A stretch of 64,000 nt of DNA from Microbacterium oryzae (GTDB lineage Bacteria; Actinomycetota; Actinomycetes; Actinomycetales; Microbacteriaceae), in contig NZ_CP032550.1 of NCBI RefSeq assembly GCF_009735645.1, positions 1,860,001 through 1,924,000 on the forward strand, written 5' to 3'. This document shows, one piece after another, positions 26,176 through 34,536 of the stretch (position 1 is its first letter; each line of letters starts with the position of its first letter). Made by a program: the position numbers and the translations under genes. The notes under the pieces were generated by a model. That model had not been told where the DNA came from and ran no database searches. It saw only the letters and a list, made by a program, of their open reading frames with translations.

Positions 26176-27081
26176 TCAACGGGTGCGTGCGAAGGACGTG
26201 CAGCCGAAGATGTGCTGCCGGGTGCGGGTGGCGATGCCGAGCGGGAGGTCGATGTCGACGCCGGGCATGTCCTGCTCGACGATCGCGAAGATCTCCGGGT
26301 CGATGGCCGCGACGGCCTCGATGATCGGGCCGAACTCGGGGATGCCGGCGGGCGGCTCCACCATGACGTCGATCGCGGAGTCCGCGAACGCGATGTCGTT
26401 CTTCAGCACCTCGAAGCGGTACTCCGGGTCGATCTGCTTCAGGTGCAGGTACCCGATGCGCTCGGGGTGCTCCTGGATGAGGCGCAGGTTGTCGCCGCCG
26501 TAGTACGCGTAGTGGCCGGTGTCGAGGCACAGGTTGAGGTACTGCGGGTCGGTGAGCTCGAGCAGGCGCACGACCTCGCCGCGCGTGCCGACGTGGCTGT
26601 CGGCGTGCGAGTGGAACTGCTGCTTGACGCCGTACTCCTCGAGCAGCGCCTTGCCGAGCCGGTCGTGGCCCTTGGCGAGCTTGTCCCACTGCTCGGCGTC
26701 GAGGGTGCGTGCCTCGAGCGCCTCGCCCGTCAGGTCGGAGCGCCACAGGTCGGGGATGACGACCATGTGCTCGGCGCCGACGGCCGCCGCGAGACCGGCG
26801 ACCTGCACGGCCTGGTCCCAGGCGCGCTGCCACTGCTCCTCGCCCTTGTGGAACCCGGTGAACACCGTCCCCGCCGACAGCTTTAGATCGCGCTTGGCGA
26901 GCTCGTCCTGCAGCTGGTTCGGGTCGGTCGGCAGGTAGCCGTACGGGCCCAGCTCGATCCAGTTGTAGCCGGCCTTCTGGACCTCGTCCAGGAAGCGGTC
27001 CCAGGGGATCTGGCGCGGGTGCTCGGGGTACCACACGCCCCACGAGTCGGGTGCGGTGCCGATGCGGAGTCCGGTGCTCAT
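26176..27081 (-). CDS. iolE: IolE-like inosose dehydratase / TIM-barrel protein
   Basis: The 301-residue TIM-barrel protein starts LRIGTAPDSWGVWYPEHP, the signature of actinobacterial IolE-type proteins. QFHSHADSHVG, LCLDTGHYAYYG, LHLKQIDP and FAIVEQD supply metal-ligand positions. IolE dehydrates scyllo-inosose to the diketone used by IolD. It lies immediately downstream of iolD with its own operator and candidate promoter, so it heads a second transcription unit (iolE-iolG-iolH-like-SDR-TIM-iolG). The symbol is assigned by similarity and context. Confidence 0.78.
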   Translation of the reverse strand: MSTGLRIGTAPDSWGVWYPEHPRQIPWDRFLDEVQKAGYNWIELGPYGYLPTDPNQLQDELAKRDLKLSAGTVFTGFHKGEEQWQRAWDQAVQVAGLAAAVGAEHMVVIPDLWRSDLTGEALEARTLDAEQWDKLAKGHDRLGKALLEEYGVKQQFHSHADSHVGTRGEVVRLLELTDPQYLNLCLDTGHYAYYGGDNLRLIQEHPERIGYLHLKQIDPEYRFEVLKNDIAFADSAIDVMVEPPAGIPEFGPIIEAVAAIDPEIFAIVEQDMPGVDIDLPLGIATRTRQHIFGCTSFARTR

Positions 27082-27107
27082 CGTGTCCTCTTCATTGATC
27101 GACTAAT

Positions 27108-27123
27108 TGTCTTGACAAACATA
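27108..27123 (-). promoter_or_regulatory. Operator TGTCTTGACA with overlapping -10 before iolE
   Basis: The inverted repeat TTGTC-TT-GACAA (core 27108-27117) lies 26 bp upstream of iolE. On the minus strand a TATGTT candidate -10 directly precedes it. The geometry resembles the iolC promoter, where the same site abuts the -10, as expected for a repressor operator. Confidence 0.6.
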
Positions 27124-27131
27124 CATGCAGT

Positions 27132-29045
27132 TCAGCCGAGGAGTGGCTTCTGCAGCTTCGCCTGCTCCTCGTACTCGACGCGCGCGCTCTGCGTGGAGTC
27201 GAGCGTCGAGACCTGCGCCACCGGCACGTCCCACCATCCCGCTCCGTCGGGAGCGTAGATCTGCGGGTCGCTGTTGATGTGGATGACCGTGGAGCGGTCG
27301 GATGCCTTCGCCTGCGCCATGGCGGCGCGGAGGTCGTCGACGGCGGACTCGGTCGGCTCGATCTCGATGACGTCGAGGCCGTAGCTGCGCGCGTTCATCG
27401 CGAGGTCGACGGGGAGCACGTCCTCGCCCTGGAAGTTGCGTGCCTGCGGGTCGTAGGCGCGGTACTTCGTGCCGAAGCGTTCGGAGCCGACCGTCTCGGA
27501 GAGGTGGCCGATCGAGGCGTAGCCGTGGTTCTGGATGAGGACCACGATGATCTTGATGCCCTCCGCCACGGCCGTGACGAGCTCGGTGTTGAGCATGAGG
27601 TACGAGCCGTCGCCGACCATGACGATGACGTCGCGCTCGGAGCCGGACTCGACCGCGCCGCGCTTCACGCCGATGCCGCCGGCGATCTCGTAGCCCATGC
27701 ACGAGAACGCGTATTCGACGTGGTAGCCGAGCGGGTCGCGGACGCGCCACAGCTTGTGGAGGTCGCCCGGAAGCGAGCCGGCGGCCTGCACGACGACGTC
27801 CTGCGGGTCGCTCGCCTGCTGCACGGCGCCGATGATCTCCGGCTGACCGGGCAGGGCGAGGCCGGACGGCGCGAACGCCGCGTCCACCGTCGCATCCCAC
27901 TCCGCCTTCTCGCGCGCGATGCGCTCGGCGTACTCGCCGTCGACGCGGAGGTCGGGCAGTGCGGCGATGAGCTCGTCGAGCGCCTCGCGGGCGTCGGCGA
28001 TGACGGGCAACTGGGTGCCGTGCTTGTAGGCGTCGAACGCCGCGACGTTGATGTTCACGAACGTGACGTCGGGGTTCTGGAACGCCGTGCGCGAGGCCGT
28101 GGTGAAGTCGCTGTAGCGCGTGCCGATGCCGATCACGACGTCGGCTTCCGCCGCGAGGCGGTTGGCGGCGAGCGTGCCGGTCGCGCCGACGCCGCCGAGG
28201 TTCTGCGGGTGGTCCCAGTTGAGGACGCCGCCGCCGGCCTGCGAGGTGCCGACCGGGATGCCCGTGGCCTCGACGAACGCGCGCAGCTCGCGCTCCGCGT
28301 CGGAGTAGAGGACGCCGCCGCCGGCGACGAGGAAGGGGCGCTTGGCGGCGCGGATGGCCTGCACGGCCTGGGCGAACGCGTCGCGATCCGGGCGCGGCCG
28401 GCGGATGCGCCACTCGCGATCCTGCAGGAACTCCAGCGGCACGTCGAGCGCCTCGGCCTGCACGTCCTCGGGGAGGGCGATCGTCACGGCGCCGGTCTCG
28501 GCGGGGTCGGTCAGCACGCGCATCGCGGCGAGCGCGATGGAGAACAGCTGCTCGGGGCGCTGCACGCGGTCGAAGAAGCGCGAGACCGGGCGGAAGGCGT
28601 CGGTCACCTGGATGCCCAGGTCGTGCGGGTGCTCGAGCTGCTGCAGCACGGGGTCCGCCACGCGCGTGGCGAACGTGTCGCTCGGCAGCAGCAGCGCCGG
28701 GAGCCGGTTGGCCGTGGCGAGCGCCGCGCCGGTGAGCATGTTGGCCGCGCCCGGGCCCACGGAGGCCGCCGAGGCGTAGGTGCCCAGGCGGCGGTGCATG
28801 CGCGCGTAGCCGACGGCCTGGTGCACCATCGCCTGCTCGTTGCGGGCCTGGTAGTACGGCATGAGCTCGGGCTGCTCGTGATTGAACTGCTTGAGCGCCT
28901 GGCCGATGCCGGCGACGTTGCCGTGGCCGAAGATGCCGAAGACGCCGGGGATCGTCCGCTCGCGGTGGTCGCCGTCGACGGTCCACTGGTGCGCCAGGAA
29001 CTCGACGAGCGCCTGGCTCACGGTCATCCGCTTGGTGCCGCCCAT
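27132..29045 (-). CDS. iolD: 3D-(3,5/4)-trihydroxycyclohexane-1,2-dione hydrolase
   Basis: The 637-residue thiamine-diphosphate enzyme opens the cyclohexane ring to 5-deoxy-glucuronate. The N-terminal pyrimidine-binding domain contains IFGHGNVAG. The C-terminal diphosphate domain has GDGSYLMLN and VVLIQNHGYASIG, the GDG-to-N metal-binding motif. Length is normal for IolD. It starts 3 bp after the iolB stop. A second in-frame ATG six codons in (MTVSQ) is an equally plausible start. Confidence 0.95.
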   Translation of the reverse strand: MGGTKRMTVSQALVEFLAHQWTVDGDHRERTIPGVFGIFGHGNVAGIGQALKQFNHEQPELMPYYQARNEQAMVHQAVGYARMHRRLGTYASAASVGPGAANMLTGAALATANRLPALLLPSDTFATRVADPVLQQLEHPHDLGIQVTDAFRPVSRFFDRVQRPEQLFSIALAAMRVLTDPAETGAVTIALPEDVQAEALDVPLEFLQDREWRIRRPRPDRDAFAQAVQAIRAAKRPFLVAGGGVLYSDAERELRAFVEATGIPVGTSQAGGGVLNWDHPQNLGGVGATGTLAANRLAAEADVVIGIGTRYSDFTTASRTAFQNPDVTFVNINVAAFDAYKHGTQLPVIADAREALDELIAALPDLRVDGEYAERIAREKAEWDATVDAAFAPSGLALPGQPEIIGAVQQASDPQDVVVQAAGSLPGDLHKLWRVRDPLGYHVEYAFSCMGYEIAGGIGVKRGAVESGSERDVIVMVGDGSYLMLNTELVTAVAEGIKIIVVLIQNHGYASIGHLSETVGSERFGTKYRAYDPQARNFQGEDVLPVDLAMNARSYGLDVIEIEPTESAVDDLRAAMAQAKASDRSTVIHINSDPQIYAPDGAGWWDVPVAQVSTLDSTQSARVEYEEQAKLQKPLLG

Positions 29046-29048
29046 GGG

Positions 29049-29945
29049 TCAGCCTTTCTCGTAGGGGAGGCGGGAGTCGAACTCCTGACCCTCCCAGGTC
29101 TCGCGCACCCAGGCGTGTCCCGGGTCGTCGCTGATCAGCCAGGCGCGCTCCGCATCGGGGCCCGCCATCACGTTGAGGTAGTAGAGGTCGTACCCGGGGG
29201 CCGCCACGGCGGGGCCGTGGTAGCCGAACGGGACGAGGGCGACGTCGCCCGTGCGCACCTGCGCGTTGATGTCGATCGCGCCGGCCGGCGACGAGTAGGT
29301 GCTGAACATGCCAAAGGACGCCTCCTGCGTGCCCTTCTCGCCGCCCACGCGGGACGGCGCGGTCTCGAAGTAGTAGATCTCCTCAAGACGCGACTCGTGG
29401 CCGGGCTTGTGCTCGTCGTGCTTGTGCGGCGGGTACGACGACCAGTTCTCCGCCGGGGTGATGACCTCGCACACGATGAACCGCGCGGCGTCGAGCGCCT
29501 GCGGCGTGCCGAAGTTGTGCACCTGACGGCTGGACGCCCCCGCGCCCCGCAGCTCGACCGGGGTGTCCGCGGCCGGGATGACCCGCGTCGGGAAGACCTC
29601 GTCGGTCGGCGAGGTCGCGACCGCCACGCGGCCTTCGCCGCTCAGGATGGCCGTGGCCGCGCTGGAGAGGTACGCCACGTCGGTCGGACCGTGGAACACC
29701 GACGGACGACCCGCGAGGGCGATCTCGTCATCGCTCCCGCCCTCGCTGACACGGAGCGCGAACGAGCCGGACAGCGGCACGACGAGCTTCTCGACGCCGG
29801 CCTCGAGCGCGAGCTCCTCCCCCGCCTCCAGCCGCGCGACGCGCAGGCCGGTGTGGGCCCATCCCTCGATCGACCCGTCGACGACGGTCTCCCAGCCGTC
29901 GCGCGCGAGCGCGCCCCGGGTGTGGAACCAGCGCTGTTCGGTCAT
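29049..29945 (-). CDS. iolB: 5-deoxy-glucuronate isomerase
   Basis: The 298-residue double-cupin protein converts 5-deoxy-D-glucuronate to 2-deoxy-5-keto-gluconate. The metal-binding stretch is clear: PPHKHDEHKPG, then RLEEIYYF. LVPFGYHGP forms the second cupin histidine region. It is translated just before iolD. Upstream of it a 228-bp gap containing inverted and tandem repeats separates it from iolA, so its expression relative to iolC-iolA may be adjusted there. Confidence 0.93.
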   Translation of the reverse strand: MTEQRWFHTRGALARDGWETVVDGSIEGWAHTGLRVARLEAGEELALEAGVEKLVVPLSGSFALRVSEGGSDDEIALAGRPSVFHGPTDVAYLSSAATAILSGEGRVAVATSPTDEVFPTRVIPAADTPVELRGAGASSRQVHNFGTPQALDAARFIVCEVITPAENWSSYPPHKHDEHKPGHESRLEEIYYFETAPSRVGGEKGTQEASFGMFSTYSSPAGAIDINAQVRTGDVALVPFGYHGPAVAAPGYDLYYLNVMAGPDAERAWLISDDPGHAWVRETWEGQEFDSRLPYEKG

Positions 29946-29994
29946 GTGCGTGTCTCTCCTTGGTGGTCGTCTACCCGCGGTCGGACGTTGAGCC

Positions 29995-30176
29995 CCTGCC
30001 GGACGTTGAGCGAGCGAGGAACGAGCGAGACGAAACGCGGTGACCGCGTCTCGAGATCGGCTCACGGCGTTTCGTCTCGCTTCGCTCGCTCAACGTCCGG
30101 GGGCTGGAGCCCCCGGAGCTCAACGTCCGGGGCTGGAGCCCCCGGAGCTCAACGTCCGGGGGCTGGAGCCCGTCAG
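29995..30176. repeat. Long imperfect palindrome and three tandem about 30-bp units between iolA and iolB
   Basis: The outer palindrome has arms CCGGACGTTGAGCGAGCG (from 29999) and CGCTCGCTCAACGTCCGG (to 30100). An inner pair, AGCGAGACGAAACGC / GCGTTTCGTCTCGCT, encloses a shorter loop. From 30088 a unit starting GCTCAACGTCCGGGGGCTGG and ending GAGCCCCCGGA is repeated at 30118 and, with a truncated end, at 30147. Each unit also folds on itself. This looks like a dispersed extragenic palindromic element of the genome. It reaches the iolA stop codon. Confidence 0.85.
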
Positions 30177-31681
30177 TCGTTCTGGGGGAAGCCCAGGTTG
30201 ATGCCGCCGTGCGTGGCGGGGTCGAGCCAGCGGCTCGTGATCGCCTTCTCACGCGTGAAGAAGTCGAACCCGTGCACACCGTACGCCTTCGCGTCGCCGA
30301 AGAGCGAGGCCTTCCAGCCGCCGAACGAGTGGTACGCGACCGGCACGGGGATCGGCACGTTGATGCCGATCATGCCGACCTGGATCTCGTGCTGGAAGCG
30401 GCGAGCCGCTCCCCCGTCGTTGGTGAAGATCGCGGTGCCGTTGCCGAACTGACCGGAGTTGATCAGGTCGACGCCCTCCTGGAAGCTCTCCACGCGGATG
30501 ACCTGCAGCACGGGGCCGAAGATCTCCTCCTGGTAGGCGCGCGACGTCGTGGGCAGCTCGTCGATGAGGGTCGGGCCGAAGAAGAACCCGTCCTCGTGGC
30601 CGTCCACGCGGAAGTCGCGTCCGTCGACGACGATCTTCGCGCCATCCGCTTCGGCGATGTCGACATAGCCGGCGACCTTGTCGCGGTGCTGCGCCGTGAT
30701 GAGCGGGCCCATGTCGGGCTCGACGCCGTCGACGCCCGCGCCGTTGCCGATGCGGAGGTTGGCGATGCGCTCGGAGATCTTCGCGATGAGCTCGTCGGCC
30801 ACCGGCTCGACGGCCAGAACGACCGAGACCGCCATGCAGCGCTCGCCGGCCGCGCCGTAGCCCGCGTTCACGGCCTGGTCGGCGACGAGGTCGAGGTCGG
30901 CGTCGGGGAGGACCAGCATGTGGTTCTTCGCGCCGCCGAGGGCCTGCACGCGCTTGCCGTGCTTGGAGGCCGTCTCGTAGATGTACTGCGCGATGGGGGT
31001 CGACCCGACGAACGAGATCGACTGCACGCGGGGGTCGGTCAGGAGGCCGTCGACGGCCTCCTTGTCGCCCTGGAGAACGGTGAAGACGCCGTCGGGGAGA
31101 CCGGCCTCCTTCCACAGCTCGGCCATCCACAGCGCCGCGGAGGGGTCCTTCTCGCTGGGCTTGAGGACGACCGAGTTGCCGGCCGCTATCGCGACGGGGA
31201 AGAACCACATCGGGACCATCGCGGGGAAGTTGAACGGGCTGATGATGCCCACGACGCCCAGGGGCTGCTTGATCGAGTAGACGTCGATGCCCGTGGAGGC
31301 GTTCTCGCTGAAGGCGCCCTTGATGAGGTGCGGGAACCCGGTGGCGAGCTCGACGACCTCCTGGCCGCGGAGGATCTCGCCCATCGCGTCGGAGAGCACC
31401 TTGCCGTGCTCGGCGGTGATGATCGCCGCGAGCTCCTTCTTGCGCGCGTTCAGCAGCTCGCGGAACGCGAACATGACCGTCTGGCGCTTGGCCATCGACA
31501 GGCGGCTCCAGACCTCGAAGCCGCGCTGCGCGGAGGCGAGGGCCTCCTCGATCTCGGCGGCGTCGGCGAGGGAGAGCTCGGCGCTCTGGGCGCCGGTGGC
31601 GGGGTTGTAGACCGGCGCGGTGCGGCCCGAGCGCGAGGCGCGGTGCGCGCCGTCGATCCAGTGTCCGATGGTGTTGGTCAT
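30173..31681 (-). CDS. iolA: CoA-acylating methylmalonate-semialdehyde dehydrogenase
   Basis: The 502-residue aldehyde dehydrogenase converts malonic or methylmalonic semialdehyde to acetyl- or propionyl-CoA, the last step of inositol breakdown. Catalytic Cys282 lies in GAAGERCMAVS. SPFNFPAMVP (149-158) is the family oxyanion region. The LGGAKNH segment lacks the general-base Glu of hydrolytic ALDHs, which is characteristic of the CoA-dependent MMSDH branch. The symbol mmsA is also used. Confidence 0.95.
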   Translation of the reverse strand: MTNTIGHWIDGAHRASRSGRTAPVYNPATGAQSAELSLADAAEIEEALASAQRGFEVWSRLSMAKRQTVMFAFRELLNARKKELAAIITAEHGKVLSDAMGEILRGQEVVELATGFPHLIKGAFSENASTGIDVYSIKQPLGVVGIISPFNFPAMVPMWFFPVAIAAGNSVVLKPSEKDPSAALWMAELWKEAGLPDGVFTVLQGDKEAVDGLLTDPRVQSISFVGSTPIAQYIYETASKHGKRVQALGGAKNHMLVLPDADLDLVADQAVNAGYGAAGERCMAVSVVLAVEPVADELIAKISERIANLRIGNGAGVDGVEPDMGPLITAQHRDKVAGYVDIAEADGAKIVVDGRDFRVDGHEDGFFFGPTLIDELPTTSRAYQEEIFGPVLQVIRVESFQEGVDLINSGQFGNGTAIFTNDGGAARRFQHEIQVGMIGINVPIPVPVAYHSFGGWKASLFGDAKAYGVHGFDFFTREKAITSRWLDPATHGGINLGFPQND

Positions 31682-31713
31682 GAGATGTCCTTCGGTGAGG
31701 TGGGGCGGATGCG

Positions 31714-32619
31714 TCAGACGGCGGCGGGCAGCGAGGTGTGCACGAGACGGGCCGCCGTGTCGACGGCCGCGGCGACGTCGCCGTCGGGCGGGTAGAGGAG
31801 GGTGCGGCCGACGGTGAGGCCCTTGACGCCGGGCAGCGCGAGAGCGCCCTCCCAGGCGGCGAACGTCTCATCGGGGTCGGCACCGGAGTCGCCGCCGAGC
31901 AGCAGCGTGGGCATGGTGGTCGCGGCCATGACGCGCTCCATGTCGTCGACGACCGGCAGCTTCATCCACGTGTAGGAGCTGTCGGCGCCGAGGCCCGACG
32001 CAATCGCGACCGAGAGGATCACGGCGTCGGTCGAGAGGTCGTTCACGATCCGGCCATCGCGCCAGTGGCTCATGAACGGCTCGAGCATGATGGGCAGCCG
32101 CGCGGCGGCGGCCTCGCCCACGGCCTTCGCCGTCGCCTCGAGCGTGGGGGCGGTGCCCGGGTCGTCGAGGTTCACGCGGATGAGCGTCTTGGCGAAGTCG
32201 ATGCCCTTGGCGCTCATCGTCGCCACGTCGTACGCGCCGTAGCGGTCGTCCATCTCGAACGAGGCGCCGCGCAGTCCGCCGCGGTTCATCGAGCCCACGA
32301 CGACCTTGTCGTCGAGGAGGCCGAGGGCCGCGAGGTCGTCGATGATGTCGGGGGTGCCGAGCACGCCGTCGACGCCGGGGTGGCTGAGGGCGGTCGCGAG
32401 GCGCTCGAGCAGCGTGTAGCGGTTCGCCATTGCGGTGGCTTCGCTGCCGACCGCGAGGGCCCCGCGGGCCGGGTGGTCGGCGGCGATGATGAACAGGCGG
32501 CCGTCGCCCTGCAGCACGTCGCGACGACGGCGCGAGGAGAAGGCCTCGCCGATCTCGTGCGGGCGCTGCGCGCGGATGTCGCGCAGACGCGCGAAGTCGG
32601 CCTCGGTGAGTGTGGTCAT
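31714..32619 (-). CDS. Cgl0159-type (beta/alpha)8 aldolase, probable DKGP aldolase
   Basis: The 301-residue TIM barrel begins with a helical segment (LRDIRAQRPHEIGEAF). IIAADHPARGALAVG is the typical class I aldolase start, and KTLIRVNLDD and TWMKLPVVDD are candidate Schiff-base lysine segments. In actinobacterial iol operons this family takes the place of IolJ, cleaving 2-deoxy-5-keto-gluconate 6-phosphate to dihydroxyacetone phosphate and malonic semialdehyde. It is 1 bp downstream of iolC and upstream of iolA, which fits. The role is inferred from context. Confidence 0.82.
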   Translation of the reverse strand: MTTLTEADFARLRDIRAQRPHEIGEAFSSRRRRDVLQGDGRLFIIAADHPARGALAVGSEATAMANRYTLLERLATALSHPGVDGVLGTPDIIDDLAALGLLDDKVVVGSMNRGGLRGASFEMDDRYGAYDVATMSAKGIDFAKTLIRVNLDDPGTAPTLEATAKAVGEAAAARLPIMLEPFMSHWRDGRIVNDLSTDAVILSVAIASGLGADSSYTWMKLPVVDDMERVMAATTMPTLLLGGDSGADPDETFAAWEGALALPGVKGLTVGRTLLYPPDGDVAAAVDTAARLVHTSLPAAV

Positions 32620-32620
32620 C

Positions 32621-33571
32621 TCAGGCTCCCTGCAGCAGGTTCTCGACCTCTTCGGCCGTGGGCATGGCGGTGGAGCACTCGCGACGCGATGCGACGACGG
32701 CTCCGGCGACGTTGGCGAAGCGCAGCGTGCGCTCCAGACCCCATCCTTCGAGGAGGCCGTGGCAGAGGGCGCCGCCGAAGGCGTCGCCGGCGCCGAGGCC
32801 GTTGATGACCTCGACCGCGTGGACGGGCACCTGGACGACCTCATCGCGGGTCTTCGCGAGCACGCCCTTGGGGCCCTGCTTGACGATGGCGATCTCGACG
32901 CCCCGCTCGAGGAGCGCGTCGGCCGCGCGCTGCGGCTCGGTCTCGCCGACCGCGACCTGACACTCCTCGCGGTTGCCGACGGCGACGGTGACCTTGTCGA
33001 GCACCTGCCCGATCTGCTCGGTCGCGAGCGAGGGGTCCTCCCAGAACATCGGGCGGTAGTCGAGGTCGAGGATGGTGTGGGTCCGACGCTCGCGGGCGGC
33101 GAGGGCGGTGTGGTGCGCCTCGCGGCTCGGCTCCTCGCTCAGGCCCGTCGTCGTGAACCAGAAGATGCGGGCGTCGCGCACGGCGTCGAGGTCGATCTGC
33201 GCGGCGTCGACGTTCATGTCGGGAGCCTTGGGCTCCCGGTAGAAGTAGAGCGGGAAGTCGTCCGGCGGGAAGATCTCGCAGAACGTGACCGGGGTGTTCA
33301 GCGTCGGGTCGGTCGCCACGTAGCGGTTGTCGACGCCGAGGCGCGTCAGCTCGCCGAGGAGATAGCGACCGAAGGGGTCGTCTCCCACGCGGGACACGAG
33401 CGCCGAGTGGTGCCCGTAGCGCGCGGCGGCGACGGTCACGTTGCCGGCGGTTCCGCCGAGGTACTTGCCGAAGGTCTCGACCTTCTCGAGTCCGACACCG
33501 TCCTGCAGCGGGTAGATGTCGACGCCGAGGCGGCCGATCGCGAGAACGTCGGGTGAGTTGCTCATCGTCAT
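32621..33571 (-). CDS. iolC: 5-dehydro-2-deoxygluconokinase
   Basis: The 316-residue PfkB-family kinase phosphorylates 2-deoxy-5-keto-gluconate. It has the N-terminal RLGVDIYPLQDGVGL substrate region, GGTAGNVTVAAAR, and the C-terminal anion-hole motif NGLGAGDAFGGAL with the catalytic Asp. First gene of the inositol operon, transcribed from a promoter overlapped by the operator at 33615. A second ATG at 33565 is possible. It ends 1 bp before the aldolase start codon. Confidence 0.94.
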   Translation of the reverse strand: MTMSNSPDVLAIGRLGVDIYPLQDGVGLEKVETFGKYLGGTAGNVTVAAARYGHHSALVSRVGDDPFGRYLLGELTRLGVDNRYVATDPTLNTPVTFCEIFPPDDFPLYFYREPKAPDMNVDAAQIDLDAVRDARIFWFTTTGLSEEPSREAHHTALAARERRTHTILDLDYRPMFWEDPSLATEQIGQVLDKVTVAVGNREECQVAVGETEPQRAADALLERGVEIAIVKQGPKGVLAKTRDEVVQVPVHAVEVINGLGAGDAFGGALCHGLLEGWGLERTLRFANVAGAVVASRRECSTAMPTAEEVENLLQGA

Positions 33572-33614
33572 GCTCCGTTGTCCTGACTGGGCGGCTCCGC
33601 CCGGCTTACGTCTA

Positions 33615-33627
33615 TGTCATGACAATA
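33615..33627 (-). promoter_or_regulatory. iolC operon operator TGTCATGACA overlapping the -10
   Basis: The perfect 10-bp palindrome TGTCATGACA (33615-33624) overlaps a minus-strand candidate -10, TATTGT (33622-33627), which has TTGCGC 16 bp upstream as -35. It lies 44 bp from the iolC start and faces the divergent regulator gene. It matches the consensus KGWCHTRACA that I recall for Corynebacterium IolR, also a GntR-type protein. Confidence 0.65.
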
Positions 33628-33659
33628 TCACAAGCAGGCCGACGCGCAAGGGGGAAGTT

Positions 33660-33669
33660 CGACATGACA
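33660..33669 (+). promoter_or_regulatory. Second, imperfect GntR-type site before the regulator gene
   Basis: CGACATGACA matches the iolC operator core except at the first base. It overlaps the spacer of a plus-strand candidate promoter, TTCGAC with TAGTAA 17 bp downstream, ahead of the regulator gene at 33733. This would allow autoregulation. Confidence 0.4.
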
Positions 33670-33732
33670 AAGACCGGGCCTAGTAACGTTGTCCCAACAA
33701 AGGCCGAGCGACGGCCGAGAAGGAGCGCCCTC

Positions 33733-34491
33733 ATGGCAGAGCCGGCAGTGTGGCCAGACGAACTGTTCGCCGATCTCGAGCGGACGGGCCCGGTGCCCCT
33801 CTACTTCCAGGTGTCCAGCCGGCTCGAGGCGGCCATCCGCAACGGGACCATCCCCGCCGGCGCGCGCCTCGAGAACGAGATCGAGATCGGCCACCGCCTC
33901 GGGCTGTCGCGCCCGACCGTGCGCCGCGCCATCCAGGAGCTCGTCGACAAGGGCCTTCTCGTCCGCCGCCGCGGGATCGGCACGCAGGTCGTGCAGGGTC
34001 AGGTCACCCGGCAGGTCGAGCTGACGAGTCTCTACGAGGACCTGCAGAACACGCAGCACGCGCCCACGACGCGCGTGCTCACGCGCGACCTCCGCGCGGC
34101 GCCCGCCGACGTCGCCGAGCAGCTGGGCGTGCCGGTCGGCTCCGAGGCGCTGTACCTCCGCCGCCAGCGCAGCACCGACGGCGTGCCGGTCGCGCTGCTG
34201 GAGAACTGGCTGCCCAGCGACTTCGCCGACATCTCCCTCGAGCTCCTCGAAGAGCAGGGGCTGTACCAGATCCTGCGATCGCGCGGCGTGACCATCCGGG
34301 TCGCCAAGCAGCGCATCGGCGCGCGGCGCGAGCACGGCGACGAGGCGGAGCTGCTCGACGTCGACAAGGGCGGGCCGCTGCTCACGATGGAGCGCGTCGC
34401 CTACGACTCGTCAGGACGCGCCGTCGAATTCGGGCACCACTGCTACCGGCCCGACATGTACAGCTTCGAGACGACGCTCGTCGCGAAGTAG
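33733..34491 (+). CDS. GntR-family (HutC subfamily) regulator, probable IolR
   Basis: The 252-residue regulator has an N-terminal winged helix-turn-helix. Its recognition region is EIGHRLGLSRPTVRRAI, within about 35-75, and the wing is LVRRRGIGTQV. A UTRA effector domain (about 95-245) begins TSLYEDL and ends MERVAYDSSGRAVEFG. It is divergent from iolC and almost certainly controls the iol operons, probably as a repressor released by an inositol-derived ligand. ATG 33733 is chosen because AGAAGGAG precedes it; an earlier ATG at 33664 has no such site. Confidence 0.88.
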   Translation: MAEPAVWPDELFADLERTGPVPLYFQVSSRLEAAIRNGTIPAGARLENEIEIGHRLGLSRPTVRRAIQELVDKGLLVRRRGIGTQVVQGQVTRQVELTSLYEDLQNTQHAPTTRVLTRDLRAAPADVAEQLGVPVGSEALYLRRQRSTDGVPVALLENWLPSDFADISLELLEEQGLYQILRSRGVTIRVAKQRIGARREHGDEAELLDVDKGGPLLTMERVAYDSSGRAVEFGHHCYRPDMYSFETTLVAK

Positions 34492-34536
34492 CGGCGGCCA
34501 GGGCGGCGGCCGGGCGAGCCCCGGCCGCGCGCGGGC

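Noticed and set aside
27279..30452. Plus-strand open frame of more than 1000 codons antisense to iolD, iolB and iolA
   Set aside because: Composition is typical of an antisense shadow (Val/Arg/Asp/His-rich, no motif), and all three genes beneath are convincing.
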